DNA from: Erinaceus europaeus
Lineage: Eukaryota > Chordata > Mammalia > Eulipotyphla > Erinaceidae
Length of the DNA stretch: 64,000 nucleotides
Direction: 5' to 3'
Assembly (NCBI RefSeq): GCF_950295315.1
Contig: NC_080172.1
Coordinates: 116,971,313 to 117,035,312 of the forward strand
In this document: positions 1 to 7,972 of the stretch, piece by piece
Layout of the letters: the number at the start of each line of letters is the position of its first letter
Position numbering within the stretch: the stretch's first letter is position 1
Translations under genes and position numbers: made by a program
Notes under the pieces: model-generated
The model's database searches: none
Told to the model about the DNA's origin: nothing
What the model saw: the letters and a program-made list of their open reading frames with translations, nothing else

Positions 1-406
1 ATGATGGCCGGAGCCATGAATCTGTAAGATGAGTTACCAGCTCTTGGCTACATGTGTTCAGGTCCAGGGGAGAGCAGGGACTGAGCACAGGAACTGAGAG
101 CACATCACTGCCAGACACAGGCTTAAATAATTTCCTGTACACCCACAGTCCCTTGTGGGTTTGCCTAAGTCCCTTGCAGACTCATCAGACTGATAGCAGC
201 CATATGCTAATTATGTCCCAACAATTCTGCTAATTACACTCACATCCCAACTCCAGAGGTTTCTCCCACCCTTCCCTCCCCAGCTCCCAGACCCGCAGCC
301 TTTATCTCACATCTCCAGGCCTTGGCGTTGGAAACACTCTCTCCTCCACCTGGCTGTCTCCTGTGCGCCTTCTAAGACCTGCCTGGGAAGAGCCCACGGC
401 ACCCCC
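1..406. other. Non-repetitive sequence, possible conserved non-coding segment
   Basis: I see no gene or young repeat here. Bases 195-245 hold an AT-rich patch with two TGCTAATTA-like words (GCTAATTATG and GCTAATTACA), the type of homeodomain core site found in conserved enhancers. Without an alignment this is only a hint. Confidence 0.25.
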
Positions 407-1120
407 TGTGGGACTATATGAGAGCTTGGTAGAGCTTAGGGGAGCTCTCCCATCCTTGGATGGAGGTCTGGAAAGACACCCACTTGTTAGCCTCTCTCCT
501 TATAGAGATGAGCCAAGAGGGAAAAGTCTCCCAGACTCAGTTTCTCCTTGTCAGTATCTCAAGCTCACAGAAAGCATACAGGCCTCTCACACTTAGTTCC
601 CCCTGCTAGCAGGCCAAATGGCTGCCTGCTTGAGGGTTCACTCAAAGTTCACACATCCACTTCACCTTTTGATCATAAAGGAGAACACACTATCATACCA
701 GGCAGTAAGACCCCATATTCTATTTCCTTGTGTCCTTTGATATCTGTGATTCACGTCAAGTTTTGTTTTTCTTTTCTCTACCTCACCTTACTGACTTAAC
801 CCCTATGCTTCTCTCAAATGCCTTTGGATAATTAACCTGCGGAGACTAATCATTTTGACCTTTATGTATCTGCATCAATTCTTGTCATACCAGCCCCCTA
901 CCATGGGGGCAAGCTGACCTTTAAGAAACCTGTAATTTCTGACATATGTGAAAAATGTTCTTTGTTTAACTCTCTATATAAACCTGTACCCATCTCCAAA
1001 TAAATGAGTGTTCATACCAGAACATTCCCCAATGCCTCTTCTAATTCCTGCAGCCCCTTGAGCTGGTGAGGGAGGGTCAGAGACCTACCCGGTTGGAGCC
1101 ACTCCACGTGAACTCCAGCA
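407..1120 (+). mobile_element. Solo LTR, family LTR-D (copy 1)
   Basis: The 714-bp unit starts TGTGGGACTATATG and ends CTCCAGCA. A TATA box (CTATATAAAC, about 977) and an AATAAA polyadenylation signal (about 1000) lie in the usual U3/R order. Two relatives occur at 18982 and 44254; the latter has a perfect 6-bp target duplication, which points to a class II (ERVK-like) integrase. The flanks of this copy (ACCCCC and CCCTCC) do not give a clean duplication. No internal retroviral sequence adjoins it, so it is a solo LTR. Confidence 0.85.
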
Positions 1121-1500
1121 CCCTCCCAGCCACAGCCGCCACGCCTGGCCTCCAGCACATTTGGCACAGGAGCTGATGGCAGACTCCAGTGCCAGGCTGA
1201 CGTTTGAGCTTGGAGACCCTGCCCTTCCATCATTCTGTGGGAAAAGTTCACTTCTATGAGCTTCAGGATCTGTAACTGCAGAAGAAATATACAACGTCCT
1301 CCAGGAATTATTGTGATGACTCCAGGAAGCAACACACACTACACACTGAGGAGGACAAACACACGGGCAAGCCTAGCAGAGACCCGGATAACACGAGTAA
1401 CAGTGGTGCTGTCCCCACAGACCCGGATAACATGAGTAACAGTGGTGCGACCCCCCACAGGGGTTCTGGCAGCTCTGCATGACCCTCCTCAACCTCTAGG
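1121..1500. other. Non-repetitive stretch with a short tandem duplication
   Basis: No gene seen. A roughly 39-bp unit beginning AGACCCGGATAAC is present twice in tandem at 1380-1418 and 1419-1458, differing at a few bases. Confidence 0.5.
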
Positions 1501-1502
1501 CC

Positions 1503-1850
1503 TGAATGAATGAATGAATTAATTAATTAATTAATTAATGAGTGAATGAGTAAGTGAGTGAGTGAATGAATGAGTGAGTGAGTGAGTGAATGAGTGAGTG
1601 AATGAATGAACGAGTGAGTGAATGAGTGAATGACTGAGTGAATGAATGAGTGAGTGAGTGAGTGAATGAGTAAGTGAGTGAGTGAATGAATGAGTGAGTG
1701 GCAAACGCTAGAAGAAGTGAGTGAGTGAATGAGTGAGTGAATAAGTGAATGAATGAGTGAGTGAGTGAGTGAGTGAGTGAGTGAGTGAATGAGTGAGTGA
1801 GTGAGTGAGTGAGTGAGTGAGTGAGTGAGTGAGTGAGTGAATGAATAGAC
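1503..1850 (+). repeat. (TGAG/TGAA)n tetranucleotide array
   Basis: About 340 bp of TGAG and TGAA tetramers with a TTAA-rich start. Because no tetramer creates a stop on the minus strand, it gives artefactual Thr-His-Ser-Leu repeat frames there. At 1701-1717 the array is interrupted by a foreign 17-bp string identical to the 3' end of the LINE copy at 20421-21090. Confidence 0.95.
1701..1717 (+). mobile_element. Extreme 5'-truncated 3' tip of the non-L1 LINE family
   Basis: GCAAACGCTAGAAGAAG sits between TGAG tetramers. The same 17 bases end the LINE at 20421-21090 and, with one change, the element at 6403-6560. The simplest reading is a reverse-transcribed insertion that stopped after a few bases. 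The target duplication cannot be resolved in the repeat, and a chance match cannot be fully excluded at this length. Confidence 0.6.
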
Positions 1851-2237
1851 AGACATTGATGGACACAAGCAGGTTGGGTGAAGTGAGAGGAAGAGTCCAA
1901 GAATAATGACCCAGGCCAAGGAAGGCTGAGGTGGCATACCATGAGCGTTGACCCTGATCTAGGACAAGAAATAAGCTGTGGCTTCCTAACTAAACAGCAC
2001 GACTCAAGCCCTGTGCCCTACAGGTGGACTGGAGCCCTGCGCGGCGGCTCTGCACCCCCATCTGTCCCCGTCCCCGTCCCCGTCCCCACGGGCTCTCACC
2101 CTCCTCCTGGCCCAGTGGCCTAGCTCAGGTGTTCTGCTCAAGGTGATGGCAGAGGGCCAACCGAGGGGGCCAAACAGAACACCCGCCACCCCTCAAGGCC
2201 CTGAGGGAGGTTTCCCCTTCTGTTGGTCAAAGCAATG
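1851..2237. other. Non-repetitive stretch, short CCGTCC repeat
   Basis: No gene seen. A CCCCGT hexamer is repeated about five times near 2064-2092. Confidence 0.4.
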
Positions 2238-2458
2238 TCCTTTTTAAAAATGTATTTATTATCTCTATTTATTGAATAGAGACCGTCAGAAAGAGAGAGA
2301 GTGAGAGAGAGCGAGAGAGAGAGAGAGAGAAACATCTGCAGTCCTGCTTCACCACTCTCAAAGTTTTGTCCCTGCAGGTGGGGACCTGGGGCCCGAACCC
2401 TGGTCCTTGGGCATTATAACATGTGCGCTCCACCAGGTGTACCCACACCCAGCCCACG
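2238..2458 (-). mobile_element. SINE-a
   Basis: Read on the minus strand it has the tRNA-like head, the CACCTGCAGGGACAAA block, a CT-rich stretch and an A-rich tail. The CT-rich part has expanded into a GA dinucleotide run at 2296-2330. Confidence 0.9.
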
Positions 2459-2595
2459 AGTCTCATCTTCCGCTGCAGATGAGAGGGTCAGAAACGCCAG
2501 CCAGCTTTCAGTGAGAGGAGCTGGGCAGAGCCCATGGGGGAGGCCGGGATCTCCACCAAATGGGCACAGATGAGGGACAACTGAACAGAGCAGCA

Positions 2596-2850
2596 GTCGG
2601 GAGCCTGGCCGTAGTCCACGTGGTTAAGCGCACAGAGTACAAAGCGCAAGGGCCCCGGTTTGAGCCCCTGGCTCCCCACCTGCAGAGGGGTGGGGGGGTC
2701 ACTTCACAAGCGGTGAGCAGGTCTGCAGGAGTCTCTCTTTACCCCCCTCTGTCTTCCCCTCCCCTCTCGGTTTCTCTCTGTCCTGTCCAATAAAATGGAA
2801 AAACTGGCCACCAGGAGCACCACTGCAGACACGCTGAAGGCAAAAGAAAT
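2596..2850 (+). mobile_element. SINE-b
   Basis: Head with GGTTAAGCGCACAGAG, central CCCCACCTGCAGAGGGG, then AATAAAATGG and the GGCCACCAGGAGCA tail module. A (GA)n run at 2856-2910 has grown from its 3' end. Confidence 0.9.
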
Positions 2851-2857
2851 GAAAAAT

Positions 2858-2910
<53 letters not shown>

Positions 2911-2912
<2 letters not shown>

Positions 2913-3940
2913 CCAGTCTAGGTTTTCCTAGATGGGATCAGAAGATCCTGTACAGCTGGGTCCCAGTAATCCTTTCTGCTCCCAGGACTGCTCAAGCATC
3001 TCCCATTTGTTCATTTATTCACTCATTCTTCCCTGGGCAACATTCCAGATGCACCTGCCCTGTGGCCCCCTTTGTCTTCCTTGTTGTGGGGAGCAATAGC
3101 TCTAGTGTGGCCAAGGGCATATCGAGTCCCCCGCCCTCCCGATGAAGAGGAGCTGCCACGTCCCTCTCTCACTCCTCCACTCGCTTTTGCTCCATGACCT
3201 TGGGAACATCACTTCCCCTCTCCAGGTCTTGCAGCCACCACTAATAATACCTTACATCTGTAGAACACTTTCAACTTTATCAAATCCTCCTCACATAACA
3301 TTCTCTGTGAAGCATCGCAGACCGGTTTTATTACATCCCTGATTTGACAAGTGAAACTCTAATGGATACAAAATGCACAGCTCCTTGGAAGCACTCTCCA
3401 GAGAGGACTCAGGGCGCAAACCCCTCAGAACAAACCCGTGGACGCTCTCTGCAGCAAAGCGGGGTCCCTGGGTAATGGCCAAGGGCTGTCATTTCAAACA
3501 GTGTTTGGAACGACACAATTCCTGGGTGACCCAAGGACTTGGACAGCTTTCTTTGTATTTCCCCTTTATTTTGAAAAGCCACCACTCTGAACATTTCAAA
3601 GATTCCTGTAGAACTTTTCCAATCTAATTTTTAAAAAAAAGATGGAAAGAAAGAAAAAAAGACAGCTTTCTCCTAAATGGCTTCACAATGAAAGAGTTGG
3701 AACTGGGACAGGAGCCAGGCTGTGGAGAAGAGCCTACTCCCTTTGCCTCCTCATTTAATAAGGAGGCGAGTTGCAACCTCTCAAAACCAGGCTGCACATC
3801 TTACGAGGAAAAGAAAGGCACAGGACCCACTTCCTCCCTGCCCTGGGGTTTGAGCCATGGGCTGTGTGTGGCCCATGGCCAATTCTTTTTTTTTTTTTTT
3901 TAACTGTGCCAGAGAACTTGTTATATTTTGACAGTGTTTT
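2911..3940. other. Older sequence with MIR/L2-like remnants
   Basis: No exon recognised. Around 3190-3225 TGACCTTGGGAACATCACTT matches the core of MIR elements, and 3240-3380 looks like a degraded continuation. Poly(T) tracts lie at 3885-3901 and 3938-3957. Confidence 0.4.
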
Positions 3941-4184
3941 TTTTTCCTTTTTTTTTTAAGATTTATTTTTTAAAAAGACATTAACAAAACCATAAGATAA
4001 AGGGGTACAACTCCACACAATTCCCACCACCAGATCTCTGTATCCAGTCCCCTCCCCTGATTGCTTTACTATTCTCTATCCCTCTGGGAGTATGGACCTA
4101 GGGTCATTGTGGGATGCAGAAGGTGGAAGGTCTGGCTTCTGTAATTACTTCCCTGCTGAGCATGGGTGTTGACAGGTGGATCCA

Positions 4185-4445
4185 TGTTGGTATGTTCCCT
4201 TCCCCCCGACCTCTGAGAAGAATTGGTTTGTCTCTTGCTAGTTTCATGCCCGCTTTCTCCCCGTCCCCTATGCTAAGGATGGGCAGAGTCCCAGAAGCAG
4301 CAGCGGAGAGAGGATGATGGAGAAAAGCACATGGTGTGGTGATTTGCCCGTTTGTGAATAAAGACTAAACTGCGTTCTCAGCCCAGCCGTGTGTCTCTGG
4401 TCATCTCTGTTACCTGCCCGTGAAGCCAGCCCGAATAAAACAACA
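4185..4445 (+). repeat. 5' LTR of the LTR-A element
   Basis: Starts TGTTGGTATG and ends AAAACAACA. Contains TGAATAAAG (about 4357) as polyadenylation signal. The U5 part (CCGTGTGTCTCTGGTCATCT) resembles that of LTR-B, which suggests common ancestry. Confidence 0.9.
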
Positions 4446-4447
4446 TA

Positions 4448-4465
4448 TGGCGCCTACAATGTGGG
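4448..4465 (+). promoter_or_regulatory. Primer-binding site, tRNA-Lys-like
   Basis: TGGCGCCTACAATGTGGG lies two bases after the 5' LTR. TGGCGCC is the typical start of sites complementary to the 3' end of tRNA-Lys; the remainder is diverged, so the tRNA assignment is tentative. Confidence 0.65.
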
Positions 4466-5896
4466 ACCTGACCTGTGCATCTCTCAGATAAGTGAAGATA
4501 ATTTGGCTACCTATGCACTATGGCCTTCTCTTCTGCTTGTGAAGAGATCTCCAAAGGCCTCTGCCCTTTCTTCACGAGACTGTTTCACTGTTTCTGGAAC
4601 ATTTATCTCTGGACCACTCTGTGGTTTCTGCCCAACACCAGCCTGCAGGAGCCCAAGGCCAGCCTGCATGAGCCGGCTTTCCGCTGCGTGGCGCAGGGCA
4701 TTGGGCGTCGGCTCCCTCCACACTGCTCGGCCACTGGGAGCAGGGCAGCAGACATGGCAGGGCCATGGGGCAGGGCCGCGGCAGCTTATCATGGCCACCA
4801 CCCTGGAGCACCTCGGCCTGCGCCTTCTGCACAGCTGGCCCACCCGCCCTCGTGCTATGAAGTCTGGACAGATCCCAGACCACCCGGAGACCGTGGGCCC
4901 CCTACCGAAACTGGGCCCCCTGGCCGAGATCTCCAGCTTGGGTCTGAAGGCAGACGAGCTAAAATATACAGAGATTCGTCCAGAGATCGCAACCTGCAAT
5001 TCTTAGAAGTGAAGCTGCCCAAGAGGCCACCACTGGACAACGCACTCCCAGAATGGCTAAGACAGTATAGGTCTAAATTCGTGTTTAAAATGACATGTCT
5101 TCGTAACAAAAGTTTCTCTCCTTGTATATTGAAGACCATGTGTATGTGTGTGTTTAAAGTTTGGTAACATTAACTTTAAGGTTAATAATATAACTTTAAG
5201 GCTAAATTATTACCAGGAAAAGTTAAATGAAAAAGGTTTTCAATGTAATTCTCATAAAGATAAAATTAACTTACATTTAAAGTCTGAGGTAAAAATTAGT
5301 TAACAATCAATATATTTTAACTAAGTTGGTCTAAACAAAACCTGTGCACACCTAGGGTGTGTCTCCATTTTGAATGGGTGTAACAAAAGGTTAAATAGAC
5401 TTGTTGATATGTAAAACTCTTGATTACCTTCCCTATTAGAAATGGTAGATTACACAATGGCTATGCTAATGATTCTCATGCCTGAGGTTTTCTTTCCTTG
5501 ATTCTTATGTCAACCTTTTCACATTCTATTGTTTAAACTTTAAACAACCTTAAAATCCACTTTGCACAAAATTAGCAGCTTCCCTTATGCTGCTGGGTTT
5601 CTCAAAGACTGACTGCAGCCAGCTGCCTTGGGACTCTAGGCCTCACCCTCCCCCCATGCTAGAAAATGCTCATTGAGGCAAGTACGCCCCCCAGAGGCAG
5701 GAAATGTTTTTTAAGCTGATAAAGTTTTGCCCACAGAGGCAAAAAAAGCCCCCCTCAGGCCTTCCCTTGGCAGCACACTGGTTCTTGTTACTTGCTTACA
5801 TGTTCCTCCATGTTTGTGCCAGTTTCTTTTTTGAAAATGCCTGTATGATATAGGTTTCTGTTCACCCCACACCCCTGATACTGTGGTCATTTAGTT
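4466..5896 (+). other. Interior of the LTR-A element, no retroviral coding capacity
   Basis: Two regions differ in composition: 4620-5060 is GC-rich and carries overlapping frames of about 205-215 codons (4389-5006 and 4520-5167), while 5160-5560 is AT-rich. Neither frame shows a zinc knuckle, protease DTG or reverse transcriptase YXDD motif, and I recognise no family. The GC-rich block could be captured host sequence or a remnant leader. The last 300 bp (5590-5890) resemble 16500-16840, the interior of the LTR-C element. Confidence 0.6.
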
Positions 5897-5914
5897 AAAA
5901 ACAGAAGGGGGAAT
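5897..5914 (+). promoter_or_regulatory. Polypurine tract of the LTR-A element
   Basis: AAAAACAGAAGGGGGAAT directly abuts the TG of the 3' LTR, the expected plus-strand primer site. Confidence 0.8.
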
Positions 5915-6175
5915 TGTTGGTATGTTCCCTTCCCCCTGACCTCTGAGAAGAATTGGTTTGCCCCTTGCTAGTTTCGAGCCCCACTTTCTCCCCGCCCCCA
6001 TGCTAAGGACGGGCAGAGTCCCAGCAGCAGTGGCGGAGAGAGGATGATGGAGAAAAACACATGGTGTGGTGATTTGCCCATTCGTGAATAAAGATTAAAC
6101 TGCATTCTCAGTCCAGCCATGTGTCTCTGGTCATCTCTGTTACCCGCCCGTGAAGCCAGCCCGGATAAAACAACA
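5915..6175 (+). repeat. 3' LTR of the LTR-A element
   Basis: Same 261-bp length and ends as the 5' LTR. Differences are mostly transitions at CpG-like positions, consistent with ageing in a methylated genome. Confidence 0.9.
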
Positions 6176-6402
6176 GATGCATACTCCCAGTCTGTCTCTC
6201 TCTTTCCCTAGTGGGGCAGGGCTCCAGGACACATTGATGGGGTTGTCTGTCCAGGGAAGTCTGGTCGGCATCCTGCTGGCATCTGGAACCTGGTGGCTGA
6301 AAAGAGAATTAACACACAAAGCCAAACAAATTGTTGAACAATCATGGACCTAAAGGCTGGAATAGTGCAGATGATGTGTTGGGGGTACTCACTGCAGATT
6401 AT

Positions 6403-6560
6403 GGATGCATTGGATCGACCTTCCCGTGGTGCATCCCGTGAGTACCCATTCATTGGGGAAACTGACGATCCTTCCTAGCCGACTGAATCCACATGGATCC
6501 CAGTCACTTTCAAAGCCATTAACTGGCTACGGAAGAAGGGCAAATGCTAGAAGAAGAAGA
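6403..6560 (+). mobile_element. 158-bp non-autonomous retroposon sharing the LINE 3' end
   Basis: Flanked by perfect 12-bp duplications ACTGCAGATTAT (6391-6402 and 6561-6572). Its last 40 or so bases (CATTAACTGGCTACGGAAG ... GCTAGAAGAAG) match the end of the LINE at 20421-21090. It has no poly(A). The 5' part has no clear tRNA A or B box and opens with an inverted repeat, GGATGCA ... TGCATCC (6403-6436), able to form a hairpin. It may be a SINE parasitising the LINE, or a deletion derivative joining the LINE's own 5' and 3' ends. Confidence 0.75.
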
Positions 6561-6794
6561 ACTGCAGATTATTGTGTACTTTTGCTTTCAGGTATATATT
6601 TGCCCTAGTTTATGGATACGTGTGAACATATGCTCTATCTCAGGGGACCTGGTCTATATCTAGGTTTGGGGACTTTGTTAGGAGGTGAACCAGCCGTGGC
6701 CAGTTCTAAGGGACTGTTCTCTCACTGAGGACCTGCTGTGCTCACCCTGCTATGCCAGCCCTCTAAAGAAGGACCAGGTGGCAGGTCATCAAGG

Positions 6795-6960
6795 GTCAGG
6801 AGACCAGGTGGTAGGCATACATATTGCTGTGTTCAAGGATCTGAGTTCAAGCCCCTAATTCCCACCTGCAGGGGCAAAGCTTCACAAGTGATGGAGCAGT
6901 GCTGCAGGTACCTCTCCTTATCTGTCAATCATCTTTCTCTGTTTCTAATCCTCTATAAAA
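6795..6960 (+). mobile_element. SINE-a, degraded
   Basis: GGTTCAAG is changed to GAGTTCAAGC, and CCCACCTGCAGGGGC remains clear. More diverged than its neighbour at 6965, so inserted earlier. Confidence 0.7.
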
Positions 6961-6964
6961 AATG

Positions 6965-7245
6965 TCAGGGGGGAAGGTGGTAGCACACTCAGTTAAGCAC
7001 ATATAGTACCAAGCACAAGGACACATGCAAGGATCTGGGTTCGAGTCCCCAGCTCCCCACCTGCACGGGGGACATTTCCCAAGCAGTGAAGCAGGTGTCT
7101 CTCTTTCTCTCTCCCTCTCTGTATCCCCCTCCTCTCTCAATTTCTCTTTGTCTTGTCCAATAAAATGGGGAAAATGGCTTCCCAGAACAGTGGATTCATA
7201 GTGTCGGCACCAAGCTCCAGTGATAACCCTGGAGGCAAAAAGAGA
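6965..7245 (+). mobile_element. SINE-b
   Basis: Full head and tail module with AATAAAATGG and CCCTGGAGGCAAA. A purine run follows, then 7284-7345 repeats part of the tail module (AATAAAATGGCTTCTGGA), perhaps a second truncated copy. Confidence 0.85.
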
Positions 7246-7349
7246 GAGAAAGAAAGGGAGGGAGAGAGAAAGGAAGAAAGAATAAAATGGCTTCTGGAAC
7301 AATGGAGTCATGTGGGTGCAGAACTTCAGAGATAATCTTAATGCGAAAA

Positions 7350-7400
7350 AAATAAAGAAAAGAAAAAGAAAAGAAAGAAAGAAAGAAAGAAAGAAAGAGA
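7350..7400 (+). repeat. (GAAA)n
   Basis: Simple A-rich microsatellite continuing from SINE-b tail sequence. Confidence 0.9.
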
Positions 7401-7585
7401 AGAGCATCTACTATGTCATAGCTAAGGAAACCAAGACTCAGTCAACAGAAAGTTGCAGCTGGATTCAAACTCAGACCTGAACACAAGTATCATTTCTTTC
7501 CCCTTTTCTACCCCCTGTGCTGGGTGGGGAGATATTAATATTGTAGCTGGTAAAGAGGCCATATTCCATGAGTGAGGAAAGAAGG
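7401..7585. repeat. MIR-like remnant
   Basis: 7410-7490 (AAGGAAACCAAGACTCAG ... GATTCAAACTCAGACCTGA) fits the antisense 3' half of a MIR element; diverged. Confidence 0.45.
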
Positions 7586-7972
7586 AGCTAACTAGGGACA
7601 GACAGACACAGGCTGGGGGTGTGGAGCCACCTGCCAACACCCATGTCCAGCGGAGAAGCAATGACAGAAGCCAGAACTCCCACCTTCTGCTCCCCATAAA
7701 GAAATTGGGTCCATGCTTCTGGGGGGGGGAGATAAGTGATAGGAGGAAGAGGACTGGGCCTGGGAGAAAGGGGAGGCCGTTATGTGCAAATGCAGACAGA
7801 GAGTTGTAGGGATGACAGCAGCCTCGGGAGAAATGCAGCGCCTTGCAGTGGAGGGACTGGGGATTCAGGACTCTGGTGGTGGGAACAGTGTGAAATTTAC
7901 CCCCATTGACATTTTGTAAATTTTGTACATCAACATTAAATCACTAATAAAATTTGAAAAAAATAAATAAAG
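7586..7972 (+). mobile_element. L1 3' UTR end, 5'-truncated
   Basis: Contains ACTAGGGACAGACAGACAC, CTCTGGTGGTGGGAACAG and an A-rich 3' tail at 7945-7972. The purine array that follows begins inside this tail. Confidence 0.85.

Larger units (their letters stand above)
4185..6175 (+). mobile_element. Complete two-LTR, non-autonomous retrovirus-like element (LTR-A)
   Basis: Two 261-bp LTRs, both TG...CA, enclose 1469 bp. Flanking GATCCA (4179-4184) and GATGCA (6176-6181) are a 6-bp target duplication with one change, as for class II retroviruses. A primer-binding site follows the 5' LTR and a polypurine tract precedes the 3' LTR. By eye the LTRs differ at around 20 positions, so the insertion is not recent. 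The interior has no gag, protease, polymerase or envelope motif that I can find, so it must have been moved by another element's proteins. Confidence 0.85.
3958..6735 (-). mobile_element. L1 long 3' UTR fragment, split by two later insertions
   Basis: Antisense L1 3' UTR in three pieces: 3958-4184, 6176-6402 and 6561-6735. The pieces line up without a gap with the uninterrupted copy at 42117-43396 (for example GGTGGATCCA joining TACTCCCAG across the first insertion). The T-rich 5' edge on this strand is the poly(A) tail. The first interruption is the two-LTR element at 4185-6175, the second the retroposon at 6403-6560, so this L1 is the oldest of the three. Confidence 0.85.

Noticed and set aside
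1527..1942. Minus-strand frames of 135-136 codons with Thr-His-Ser-Leu repeats
   Set aside because: Artefact of the TGAG/TGAA array.
4389..5167. Overlapping 205- and 215-codon frames inside the LTR-A element
   Set aside because: No recognisable retroviral or host domain, two frames overlap in a GC-rich segment, and one starts in the LTR. Kept as element interior, not as genes.
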